Shown piece after piece: positions 1-8,112 of a stretch of 64,000 nucleotides of DNA. The position numbers and the translations under genes are program-made. Positions within the stretch are counted from its first letter, which is position 1; the number at the start of each line of letters is the position of its first letter. Source of the DNA: Tipula vernalis (taxonomy: Eukaryota; Arthropoda; Insecta; Diptera; Tipulidae); assembly GCA_958295665.1 (NCBI GenBank), contig OY282560.1, forward strand, positions 54,250,333 through 54,314,332, written 5' to 3'. The notes beneath the pieces were generated by a model. That model was not told the origin of the DNA and searched no databases. It was given only the letters and a program-made list of their open reading frames with translations.

Positions 1-440
1 AGATTTCCCACGGGAAACTTGAACTGAATTTTTTTCGTGCGATAGCTATTGAGTAATTACATCAATTCAATCCATCTCCAGACATAACACTCTAGAGGCT
101 GATTTTATACAAATTTTCTAATAATTTTTGGAAAATCGAATTTTCCGAGATTTCCCACGGGAAACTTGAACTGAATTTTTTTCCTGCGATAGCTATTGAG
201 TAATCACATAAATTGAATCCATCTCCAGACATAACACTCTAGAGGCTGATTTTATACAAATTTTCTAATAATTTTTGGAAAATCGAATTTTCCGAGATTT
301 CCCACGGGAAACTTATTCTGATTTTTTTCCTGCGATAGCTATTGATAAATCACATCAATGCAATTCATCTCCAGACATAACACTTTAAAGGATGATTTTA
401 TACAAATTTTCTAATAATTTTTGGAAAATCGAATTTTCCG

Positions 441-593
441 AGATTTCCCACGGGAAACTTGAACTGAATTTTTTTCGTGCGATAGCTATTGAGTAATCAC
501 ATCAATTCAATCCATCTCCAGACATAACACTCTAGAGGCTGATTTTATTCATCCATTTCTTACTTTCGGCTGGAAACTTTTTTGAATTTTCCG
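441..593. repeat. Chimeric 153-bp monomer with replaced 3' end
   Basis: From about 548 the normal ending (ACAAATTTTCTAATAATT...) is replaced by a segment containing TACTTTCGGCTGGAAACTTTT before the next monomer starts. The same TACTTTCGGCTGGAAACTTT string lies in the unique flank at about 1921-1940, so the substitution looks derived from, or shared with, the array border. Confidence 0.8.
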
Positions 594-1033
594 AGATTTC
601 CCACGGGAAACTTGTTCTGATTTTTTTCCTGCGATAGCTATTGATAAATCACATCAATGCAATTCATCTCCAGACATAACACTTTAAAGGCTGATTTTAT
701 ACAAATTTTCTAATAATTTTTGGAAAATCGAATTTTCCGAGATTTCCCACGGGAAACTTGAACTGAATTTTTTTCGTGCGATAGCTATTGAGTAATTACA
801 TCAATTCAATCCATCTCCAGACATAACACTCTAGAGGCTGATTTTATACAAATTTTCTAATAATTTTTGGAAAATCGAATTTTCCGAGATTTCCCACGGG
901 AAACTTGAACTGAATTTTTTTCCTGCGATAGCTATTGAGTAATCACATAAATTGAATCCATCTCCAGACATAACACTCTAGAGGCTGATTTTATACAAAT
1001 TTTCTAATAATTTTTGGAAAATCGAATTTTCCG

Positions 1034-1186
1034 AGATTTCCCACGGGAAACTTGAACTGAATTTTTTTCCTGCGATAGCTATTGACAAGTCACATCAATC
1101 CAATTCATCTCCAGACATAACACTTTAGAGGCTGATTTTATTTATCCATTCCTTCCTTTGGGCTGGAAACTTTTTTGAATTTTCCG
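1034..1186. repeat. Second chimeric 153-bp monomer
   Basis: It carries the same kind of replaced ending as the monomer at 441, in a slightly diverged form (CCTTTGGGCTGGAAACTTTT), exactly 593 bp (four monomers) downstream. It is probably an amplified copy of one rearrangement rather than an independent event. Confidence 0.78.
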
Positions 1187-1959
1187 AGATTTCCCACGGG
1201 AAACTTATTCTGATTTTTTTCCTGGGATAGCTATTGATAAATCACATCAATGCAATTTATCTCCAGACATAACACTTTAAAGGCTGATTTGATACAAATT
1301 TTCTAATAATTTTTGGAAAATCGAATTTTCCGAGATTTCCCACGGGAAACTTGAACTGAATTTTTTTCCTGATAGCTATTGAGTAATCACATCAATTCAA
1401 TCCATCTCCAGACATAACACTCTAGAGGCTGATTTTATACAAATTTTCTAATAATTTTTGGAAAATCGAATTTTCCGAGATTTCCCACGGGAAACTTGAA
1501 CTGAATTTTTTTCCTGCGAGCTATTGAGTAATCACATCAATTCAATCCATCTCCAGACATAACACTCTAGAGGCTGATTTTATACAAATTTTCTAATAAT
1601 TTTTGGAAAATCGAATTTTCCGAGATTTCCCACGGGAAACTTGAACTGAATTTTTTTCCTGCGATAGCTATTGAGTAATCACATCAATTCAATCCATTTC
1701 CAGACATAACACTCTAGAGGCTGATTTTATACAAATTTTCTAATAATTTTTGGAAAATCGAATTTTCCGAGATTTCCCACGGGAAACTTGAACTGAATTT
1801 TTTTCCTGCGGTAGCTATTGACAAGTCACATTAATCCAATCTATCTCTAGACATAACACTCTAGAGGCTGATTTATTTTCGGCTAGAATGTCAATAACAT
1901 AATCTGCATTATCGACTTTTTACTTTCGGCTGGAAACTTTCGGCTAACTTTAACAGGGT

Positions 1960-2054
1960 ACCATACGGCTGGTACTCAGCTATTTATCAGAGGTAGTCCT
2001 TACTACTGCCTACTCAAAACACCAAGAATTATTTCCGGCCCACAAAGTTCTTAG
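1960..2054. repeat. 95-bp direct duplication, copy 1
   Basis: The segment begins ACCATACGGCTGGTACTCAG and ends CACAAAGTTCTTAG. It recurs at 2133-2227 with only a few substitutions, mainly around the GGTAGTCCTTACTACTGCC stretch. No ORF spans it. The bases between 1873 and 1959 hold no gene. Confidence 0.9.
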
Positions 2055-2132
2055 GAGATGGACACAACAATATTCATAAAACTGATAATTTTATATGGAA
2101 CAATTTGGATGTTGGCCGATTGTGCAAATTGC

Positions 2133-2227
2133 ACCATACGGCTGGTACTCAGCTATTTATCAGAGATATTCCTCACTACCGCCTACTCAAAACACCAAGA
2201 ATTATTTCCGGCCCACAAAGTTCTTAG
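2133..2227. repeat. 95-bp direct duplication, copy 2
   Basis: It is the partner of 1960-2054, offset by 173 bp, with the same ends and a few substitutions. The spacer (2055-2132) is unrelated sequence, so this is a spaced direct repeat, not a tandem one. Confidence 0.9.
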
Positions 2228-2668
2228 CAAATAAAAATGATGTAATTTAGTGCAAAATACAATTTTTTCTTATATGTGTATATGATAAATGAAAAACGAA
2301 AAAAACTGGGATGGGATGAAAATATTTTAATTTTATGTTATTCTTTCGTATACAAAATTTAACTGGGATGGAATGGGATAGTGTTACCTGATGAATATTT
2401 TTATTTTTTCTGGGATTAAAAACTGGGATAACTTCACATGCTTACTTATGTGGTTATCGATGTAGCGCCTTTCTTTACGGGGTGAATATTGCTATGTTTG
2501 GCTTCATGAAAAGCTGAGTATGATGGTACATATTTCCTTGGTGAGGGAGAGTTATGGTGTCGTGTTGTAACAAATAATCAAAGGCGGTAAATTAGGATAG
2601 TATAGACAGAAAAAATATGATAGTTAAACTGTAACTGTGTTCAATCAATTAAAAAAAAAAACATCCAT
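2228..2668. other. Non-coding AT-rich spacer with repeated CTGGGAT motifs
   Basis: No ORF or known domain is visible. The word CTGGGAT occurs four times, starting at 2306, 2363, 2410 and 2423, in the contexts AACTGGGATGG and AACTGGGATAA, which suggests a degenerate simple repeat. The stretch ends in a poly-A run (about 2650-2661) and CATCCAT immediately before the BEL LTR. Confidence 0.6.
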
Positions 2669-3084
2669 TGTTGAAGACATCACTGGAATTATCGTCGAGC
2701 AGCTGTAATTAAAAGAAAATACACAAAGAACCATTTGTTGAAAATGTAATTGAAATTATTGTACTTATCTGATAATATTTGTGTCCATCAGTCGTTTATT
2801 TTTCTTATATTCTGAAATCTGAAAAGTATAAATTTTAATGCATATGGTATAGTAATTTAAAACTTGTTTTATATCGAGCAACTTACCATCAACAAATTAG
2901 CTAGTTTGTTTACTTTATTTTGACATTTTGCCATTTTTTATACAAGAGGATAAAATATTATAGTAGGTGTGCGGTGACACGTTCCAATAATTTATGATTT
3001 TGTACTAAAATTATTTGAAGTGTAACCACTTTTGTAATATTAGTTAAACTATTTATTAACAGATGTCACTTACTATTTGCATAT
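2669..3084 (+). mobile_element. BEL/Pao 5' LTR, first segment
   Basis: Nearly identical to 13226-13640 in the 3' LTR, apart from a 2-bp insertion near 2755 and a 6-bp deletion near 2879. It begins with TG. It contains a copy of the last 12 codons and stop of the pol ORF (about 2671-2709), because in this element the pol stop codon lies inside the LTR. It is interrupted at 3084 by a Ty3/gypsy LTR. Confidence 0.88.
3081..3084. repeat. Target-site duplication ATAT, left copy
   Basis: ATAT directly abuts the TG terminus of the LTR at 3085 and matches ATAT at 6621-6624. Several Ty3/gypsy families make four-base duplications. Confidence 0.85.
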
Positions 3085-3579
3085 TGTTACGTTTTTGCCT
3101 TGTCAATCAAGGTTCGTATCACTGGATTGTGAATAATACAAACTCAATTCAATTTATCACCAACGAATTTATTTATTTCACAAAATTTATTACAACACAG
3201 TTTATCAATAAAAATTCACAAAATCACTTTATATAAATTATTCTCAAATTTTACTAATCACTTTTACTTTTTATTTCGCACAAAAACACTTTTTAAATCA
3301 CTTTTTAATTCCTTTTTAATCTTTATACTATCGCTTTCCAAATATTACTTATTCTTACAACTTTACACTATCGCGTTCCAAATACTAATAATCCAATTCG
3401 ATCTTGTTCGCCTTTTTATATACACAAACCAAGCTTCTCGAAAGTTCACGACTTTTCCAGTTGGAATAGCGTAGAAACATTACGTAACAATTTTTATCAT
3501 GGAAAATTCCATTTAGCACAGTAAAGCATTGAGCTATTAGTTTTACTTATTCTATTACACACTAGGTGTCACCGTCACA
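3085..3579 (-). repeat. Ty3/gypsy LTR A (3' LTR of the - strand element)
   Basis: 495 bp. On the - strand it starts TGTGACGGTGACACC and ends AACGTAACA, i.e. TG...CA. It contains a TATA-like TATATAAAAAGG (3411-3422 on the + strand) and downstream AATAAA signals. By eye it is identical base for base to LTR B at 6126-6620. Confidence 0.93.
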
Positions 3580-3590
3580 CTACCCCTCAC
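3580..3590 (-). promoter_or_regulatory. Polypurine tract of the Ty3/gypsy element
   Basis: On the - strand this reads GTGAGGGGTAG, lying between the ORF stop (TAG, 3591-3593) and the first base of the 3' LTR. It is the expected place and composition for the plus-strand DNA primer. Confidence 0.75.
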
Positions 3591-6083
3591 CTAAGCCTGT
3601 TCGTCCCGAACAGGACCGAAATTACCTCCTCGGTAGAGGGCCAGCCTCTCTAAATGTACCGCCATTGGTTTACCTCCTTGTCCTTTTCTTGTCCTGTAGG
3701 GTGCCGTCCATAAAGGCTGCTCTTTCGCCGATAAATCCCCCTTCTTTTGTTGCGAGTTGTGACGCCACACCAATTGCCCCTCGTGTAATCCCTGGCCATT
3801 TACCCGTATGGCACATCGAGTTCTCATCCAGTCGCCCGACACTCGCACTCTACCTCGCACAACTCGGCCCTTCTTATCCAATGTCTGCTTAACCTGGTGT
3901 TCTTTGGTTTCCTCAACAATTGTTTCAGATTTCGATGGCAGCTCCTCGCAATGACTGATTGTTACTCGCCTTACTGTCACATCCGTACCGTTAAATTTAA
4001 GATTCAGCTCGATGTTATCGCTGCTCAATATTCCTCGTCCAAAATCCAACACAAAGCCATTCATCCTCATGAAGTCCGTTCCCAAAATAACCTCGTCCAC
4101 AATGTCTGCGACGAGAACTTCGTGTGGGAAAAGAGTTTCGCCGATCCTTATGCTCACGATCTTTTTCCCTTTAATCATTGCACTCTCTCCATTTGCCATT
4201 CTTAATTTTAACCCATCAACCAGCTGCACTGCTCCTGCGATCAAATCTTTCCGAACAATTGTGTGGGTTGCTCCGGTATCCAGCGTAATAATACACCTCC
4301 TGCCTTCAACACCGCCCCAAACTGTGACGCTGCTTCCGCCTCGTGCTTCACTCGTAACAGGGATGAATGTTATGGGGCAACCAGACGGCGAAGCCAGCTT
4401 CGGTTCCTTCAAACTGACTTCTAACCTTTCCACTTTACCGACTGTTGCCATCCGCTCATCCGATTCCCGCTCTCCTCTTCGTGCTCTTTCCACGGAAGAT
4501 GGTAATCCGTGCCGCTTTCCTCCTGCTTCCAAACAATCTCGCGAGATGTGGCCAATCCTGTTACACACCCAACATCTTCGCTCGCTGCCTCTAGACCTCT
4601 GTCCCGACCGTTCCGTGTTTGCTCGTATAAAAGGTGGCGATCTTCTCTCTCCATGTATTACTTTCCGACAGTCCATTGAGATGTGACCCAACTTGTCACA
4701 TTTCCAACAACTAAGCCTGCCTCTTCCGACTGTCGGTACCATTCGCTCCATGCTGCCGTTCTTGTCTGAGTTCATTTGACGCCTAAATACTGATGGTCTG
4801 GTGAAGTTCTGCACAGCCTCGATGGTTAACGCAAACGCAACGGTTTCCGCAAAGGTTGATTTAGGTGACAACATTACCGCTTTGCGTGTCTCTGGATCTC
4901 GAATGCCGTCAATGAATGCGTCAATTTTTAGTCTTTCCATATAATCGGCCGATGTACTGGTATGTGCTAGATGTACTAATCGCTCGATTGCCGATGAAAA
5001 TTCCTGTAGCGATTCTCCTCCCTTTTGATAGCGGCTTTTCAATTCCATACGAAAGATTTCCCGCTTGTGGTCACTGCCGTACTTCCGATCCAGCGCCTTC
5101 ATAATTTCGAGATAACTGTTGCGATCTTTTTCCGGGATTGTTTGTAAGGCCTCCGCTGCTTCACCTTTAAGGGCTACTATTAACGCTGCGACAAGATGTT
5201 CATCATTCCAACGGTTTTGATTGGCTGCCGTTTCAAATTGAAATTTGAAAATGCCGAAAGATGTTGTACCGTCGAAGTTTGGTGGTTTTAACTTAACTGA
5301 TTGAACGGTTTGTACCACTTGCGTCGTTGTTTCACTTGCTCTGACATCAATCAGCTCTTTCTCTAGACGTTGAAACTTTTCTTCAACCTGTTGAATCTCC
5401 GTCTTAAATTCAGTTCTAACATGTTGAATTTCTGATTGTAAATCCGTCTGCAATTTCTCTATTTCACCATGAACATTTTTAGATAGTTCTAAAATTTTCT
5501 CGTCCATTTTCTTTTGACCTTCGGCAATTTCCCCCATCTGAAGCTCTATAATTTGGTTTGACTCCTTAATTTCGCCCAACTGTTGTTTCATTTCGTGTTT
5601 TATTTCCTGGTTAGACTGATTTTGTTGTTCCAACTGTCGTTTTATTTCTTCGTTTGACTGGTTTATAGTCTCCAACTGTCGCACATTTTGTTGTTCCATT
5701 TCATTCTTAATTTCGTGGTTTGACTGCACTGCTTGTTGCGCCATTTGATTTTTAATTTCTCCTAGCTGTCGTTCGTTTTGTTGTTTCATTAGACTCATCT
5801 GTCCCGTCATCTGATTCATAGCAGCTATTAACTGCGACAAATCGAAACTTCCAGAATGTTCTTGTGTCTTTTCGACCAACGGTTGTTTATCTTCTGCTTT
5901 CTGCTCTACGGTTGCCGCATCCGTTACTTTCTCTCCAAAATCATGATGTTCCGCGTCCAGCCCTTCTTTCTCCATGGCATCACGTAGTCGCGCTTGTAAA
6001 GCTGCTTTACCACCATCAGTAGCCAAACCCCGTTTCTCAAGTTCGCTCTTTAATTCTAGAACTTTTAATTCGCTGAGAATCAT
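3591..6083 (-). CDS. gag-pro: Gag-protease polyprotein fused to integrase C-terminal tail
   Basis: The ORF is 830 aa from the ATG at 6083; a GTG seven codons upstream keeps the frame open but is an unlikely start in a eukaryote. In order: a SAP-like motif (residues ~4-38, LKSELEKRGLATDGGKAAL), a Gln/Glu-rich coiled coil (~90-250), a Ty3-type Gag capsid region (~265-430), two CX2CX4HX4C zinc knuckles (C459-C472 and C504-C517), and a retroviral aspartic protease with the active-site DTGA at D602 and a later ILGTDF. The frame then joins directly to an integrase C-terminal segment (~764-822; GQLVWRHN, then HLERLALYRGG) and ends in RDEQA. RT, RNase H and the integrase core are missing without loss of frame. 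Expected role: RNA packaging and particle formation. Whether it is expressed cannot be told. Confidence 0.9.
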   Translation of the reverse strand: MILSELKVLELKSELEKRGLATDGGKAALQARLRDAMEKEGLDAEHHDFGEKVTDAATVEQKAEDKQPLVEKTQEHSGSFDLSQLIAAMNQMTGQMSLMKQQNERQLGEIKNQMAQQAVQSNHEIKNEMEQQNVRQLETINQSNEEIKRQLEQQNQSNQEIKHEMKQQLGEIKESNQIIELQMGEIAEGQKKMDEKILELSKNVHGEIEKLQTDLQSEIQHVRTEFKTEIQQVEEKFQRLEKELIDVRASETTTQVVQTVQSVKLKPPNFDGTTSFGIFKFQFETAANQNRWNDEHLVAALIVALKGEAAEALQTIPEKDRNSYLEIMKALDRKYGSDHKREIFRMELKSRYQKGGESLQEFSSAIERLVHLAHTSTSADYMERLKIDAFIDGIRDPETRKAVMLSPKSTFAETVAFALTIEAVQNFTRPSVFRRQMNSDKNGSMERMVPTVGRGRLSCWKCDKLGHISMDCRKVIHGERRSPPFIRANTERSGQRSRGSERRCWVCNRIGHISRDCLEAGGKRHGLPSSVERARRGERESDERMATVGKVERLEVSLKEPKLASPSGCPITFIPVTSEARGGSSVTVWGGVEGRRCIITLDTGATHTIVRKDLIAGAVQLVDGLKLRMANGESAMIKGKKIVSIRIGETLFPHEVLVADIVDEVILGTDFMRMNGFVLDFGRGILSSDNIELNLKFNGTDVTVRRVTISHCEELPSKSETIVEETKEHQVKQTLDKKGRVVRGRVRVSGDWMRTRCAIRVNGQGLHEGQLVWRHNSQQKKGDLSAKEQPLWTAPYRTRKGQGGKPMAVHLERLALYRGGNFGPVRDEQA

Positions 6084-6107
6084 TTTCTTTATCTTTTTAT
6101 TCACAAT

Positions 6108-6123
6108 CCCACCGCTGTCACCA
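6108..6123 (-). promoter_or_regulatory. Primer-binding site of the Ty3/gypsy element
   Basis: Two bases inside the 5' LTR the - strand reads TGGTGACAGCGGTGGG. Position and TGG start fit a tRNA 3'-end complement. It is reminiscent of the TGGTGTCAG-type sites of mdg3-like elements, but I cannot name the tRNA. Confidence 0.6.
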
Positions 6124-6125
6124 AT

Positions 6126-6620
6126 TGTTACGTTTTTGCCTTGTCAATCAAGGTTCGTATCACTGGATTGTGAATAATACAAACTCAATTCAATTTATCA
6201 CCAACGAATTTATTTATTTCACAAAATTTATTACAACACAGTTTATCAATAAAAATTCACAAAATCACTTTATATAAATTATTCTCAAATTTTACTAATC
6301 ACTTTTACTTTTTATTTCGCACAAAAACACTTTTTAAATCACTTTTTAATTCCTTTTTAATCTTTATACTATCGCTTTCCAAATATTACTTATTCTTACA
6401 ACTTTACACTATCGCGTTCCAAATACTAATAATCCAATTCGATCTTGTTCGCCTTTTTATATACACAAACCAAGCTTCTCGAAAGTTCACGACTTTTCCA
6501 GTTGGAATAGCGTAGAAACATTACGTAACAATTTTTATCATGGAAAATTCCATTTAGCACAGTAAAGCATTGAGCTATTAGTTTTACTTATTCTATTACA
6601 CACTAGGTGTCACCGTCACA
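6126..6620 (-). repeat. Ty3/gypsy LTR B (5' LTR of the - strand element)
   Basis: 495 bp, TG...CA, apparently identical to LTR A. As the upstream LTR it would carry the promoter, with the TATA-like box at 6452-6463 (TATATAAAAAGG on the - strand). It is followed by ATAT (6621-6624) and then at once by a second, older LTR. Confidence 0.93.
6452..6463 (-). promoter_or_regulatory. TATA-like box in the 5' LTR
   Basis: TATATAAAAAGG on the - strand. The same string is conserved in all four LTR copies of the family, which supports a core-promoter role. The start site is not determined. Confidence 0.55.
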
Positions 6621-6624
6621 ATAT
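6621..6624. repeat. Shared ATAT between two Ty3/gypsy insertions
   Basis: These four bases are the right target-site duplication of the 3085-6620 element and also the left flank of the older LTR at 6625. The young element therefore inserted into the ATAT already bordering the old one. Confidence 0.8.
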
Positions 6625-7120
6625 TGTTACGATTTTGCCTTGTCAAATAAGGTTCGTATCACTGGATTGTGAATAAAACCAATTCAATTTAATTTATCAC
6701 CAACGAATTTATTTATTTCACACAAGAATTATTACAACACAGTTTATTAATACAAATTCACAAAATCACTTTATATAAATTATTCTCAAATTTTACTGTT
6801 CACTTATAATTTTTATTTCCACAAAAACACTTTTTAATTCACTTTTTTAATTCCTTTTTAATCTTTACTCTTTCGCTTACCAAAAATTACTTATTCTTAC
6901 AACTTTACACTATCGCGTTCCAAATACTAATAATCCAATTCGATCTTGTTCGCCTTTTTATATACACAAACCAAGCTTCTCGAAAGTTCACGACTTTTCC
7001 AGTTGGAATAGCGTAGAAACATTACGTAACAATTTTTATCATGGAAAATTCCATTTAGTACAGTAAACATTGAGCTATTAGTTTTACTTATTCTATTACA
7101 CACTAGGTGTCACCGTCACA
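6625..7120 (-). mobile_element. Older Ty3/gypsy solo LTR C
   Basis: 496 bp, same family and orientation as LTRs A and B and ending GTCACCGTCACA, but with many substitutions and small indels (for example GATTTTGCCTTGTCAAATAAGG near its start). The left flank is ATAT and the right flank ATAC (7121-7124), a duplication with one later change. No interior remains, so it is a solo LTR left by LTR-LTR recombination. It sits inside the BEL 5' LTR and predates the A-B element. Confidence 0.85.
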
Positions 7121-7334
7121 ATACATTTTATTGTAAAATTCTTTCATTCCAAAATCAGTCATTGTACAAATCAATGGTTTTCTACTGATACAAATAAATT
7201 TATAAAACATTAAATTATTTTTATTGTCATAATCAGAACATTTTAATCCATCCGGAAATAAAAAGAATATTGTTGAATTCCTAAAATTAACAAGGTCCTT
7301 CGAGCCGGATAGATTAATTCTACAACAAAAATAT
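7121..7334 (+). mobile_element. BEL/Pao 5' LTR, second segment
   Basis: 7125-7306 matches 13650-13829 of the 3' LTR almost exactly (ATTTTATTGTAAAATTC... to CCTAAAATTAACA). 7307-7334 continues beyond the point where the 3' LTR is cut. The 81-aa minus-strand ORF here is a shadow, not a gene. Confidence 0.85.
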
Positions 7335-7829
7335 TGTGACTGTGACACCTAGTGTGCAATAGAATAAGTAAAACTAATAGCTCAATGTTTACTGTACTAA
7401 ATGGAATTTTCCATGATAAAAATTGTTACGTAATGTTTCTACGCTATTCCAACTGGAAAAGTCGTGAACTTTCGAGAAGCTTGGTTTGTGTATATAAAAA
7501 GGCAAACAAGATCGAATTGGATTATTAGTATTTGGAACGCGATAGTGTAAACTTGTAAGATTATTAGTAATATTTGGTACGCGATAGTATAAAGATTAAA
7601 AGGAATTAAAAAGTGATTTAAAAAGTGTTGTAGTGCGATAAATAAAGTAAAAGTGATCAGTAAAATTTAAGAATAATTTATATAAAGTGATTTTGTGAAT
7701 TTTTATTGATAAACTGTGTTGTAATAAATTTTGTGAAATAAATAAATTCGTTGGTGATAAATTGAATTGAGTTTGTATTATTCACAATCCAGTGATACGA
7801 ACCTTGATTGACAAGGCAAAAACGTAACA
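7335..7829 (+). mobile_element. Ty3/gypsy solo LTR D, opposite orientation
   Basis: 495 bp, TGTGACTGTGACACC to AACGTAACA, the reverse complement of the LTR A/B family with scattered differences (for example GGCAAACAAG for GGCGAACAAG). Perfect ATAT duplications flank it (7331-7334 and 7830-7833). It contains TATATAAAAAGG (7491-7502) and overlapping AATAAA signals (7723-7746). No interior, hence a solo LTR. It lies in the BEL 5' LTR. Confidence 0.92.
7491..7502 (+). promoter_or_regulatory. TATA-like box in solo LTR D
   Basis: TATATAAAAAGG, as in the other copies. A solo LTR keeps its promoter, and this one points toward BEL gag, which starts about 600 bp downstream. Activity is only a possibility. 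Confidence 0.5.
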
Positions 7830-7833
7830 ATAT

Positions 7834-7955
7834 TAAATTTTGATTGCGAGCATAGCCGTACCAAGTATATAAGTATCCAGAGTATCGCTTGCATATTCCA
7901 TTGCAATTTTGAGGTTATCGCCATCGTTGCAACATAGCGAAAACAGAGCTGTTCA
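7834..7955 (+). mobile_element. BEL/Pao 5' LTR, third segment (LTR end)
   Basis: This is the remainder of the 5' LTR after solo LTR D. It has a TATA-like TATATAAG at 7866-7873. The LTR end is placed at ...GCTGTTCA (7955) because a G-rich PBS-like sequence follows. The 3' LTR is cut before this part, so the boundary is not confirmed by a second copy. Removing the insertions gives an LTR of about 750 bp. Confidence 0.65.
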
Positions 7956-7958
7956 TCT

Positions 7959-7976
7959 TTTGGGGCCAACACGTGG
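7959..7976 (+). promoter_or_regulatory. Putative primer-binding site of the BEL element
   Basis: TTTGGGGCCAACACGTGG starts three bases after the proposed LTR end. Position and TGG-rich content fit a tRNA-primed site; the tRNA is not identified. The rest of the leader up to 8112 shows no other feature. Confidence 0.45.
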
Positions 7977-8112
7977 TAAATATATCTTGTTTCTATTTGA
8001 GAGTGCAATTATTAGCCTAGTTTAATCAAATTCGTGTAAAAACCGAGTATAGTGTACATATACATATATCAAACAAGCGTGGTAATTATTTCGGTCGTGT
8101 GTTATTTCTAAA

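Larger units (their letters stand above)
1..1872. repeat. Tandem array of ~147-bp satellite monomers (13 copies, left end open)
   Basis: Each monomer starts with AGATTTCCCACGGGAAACTT. Starts are at 1, 148, 295, 441, 594, 740, 887, 1034, 1187, 1333, 1478, 1623 and 1770, so spacing is 145-147 bp with two 153-bp exceptions. Each unit contains two short dyads: TTTCCC-AC-GGGAAA, and GGAAAAT-CGA-ATTTTCC just before the next unit. Variants recur in order: monomers at 740 and 887 repeat the diagnostic changes of those at 1 and 148, a 739-bp (five-monomer) offset. The last unit decays near 1872. There is no reading frame of note. It may be a free satellite or an internal tandem repeat of a larger mobile element; the sequence does not decide. 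Confidence 0.93.
3085..6620 (-). mobile_element. Internally deleted Ty3/gypsy LTR retrotransposon (gag-pro only)
   Basis: Two 495-bp LTRs that read as identical (3085-3579 and 6126-6620) bracket a 2.5-kb interior, and the target-site duplication ATAT flanks the whole (3081-3084 and 6621-6624). Read on the - strand the order is 5' LTR, PBS, gag-protease ORF fused to the integrase C-terminus, PPT, 3' LTR. RT, RNase H and the integrase core are absent, so the copy cannot reverse-transcribe itself and would need proteins from a full-length relative. Identical LTRs and an intact ORF indicate recent insertion. It resembles the gag-only LTR class described in plants (TR-GAG), with protease and an integrase tail added. 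Confidence 0.92.

Noticed and set aside
1..1872. Telomeric or rDNA spacer repeats
   Set aside because: The unit is not a short telomere word and no rRNA gene is nearby. The spacing and variants fit an ordinary satellite or element-internal repeat.
1960..2227. Relation of the 95-bp duplication to the 172/173-bp satellite because of the 173-bp offset
   Set aside because: The sequences share nothing beyond the offset length.
3566..3892. 108-codon + strand ORF, and the 224-, 102- and 62-codon ORFs at 3897-5104
   Set aside because: They lie opposite the intact Gag-protease ORF and show no domain of their own. Antisense shadows.
6084..6104. Start of the Gag-protease ORF at the upstream GTG
   Set aside because: Eukaryotic translation normally uses ATG. 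The first in-frame ATG is at 6083, and the stretch upstream merges into the primer-binding site.
3085..6620. Endogenous retrovirus with envelope
   Set aside because: No env ORF follows the integrase tail; the stop codon is 11 bp from the 3' LTR.
7103..7348. 81-codon minus-strand ORF and its near copy at 13617-13832
   Set aside because: Both lie in the BEL LTR and repeat only because the LTR does. No similarity to a known protein.
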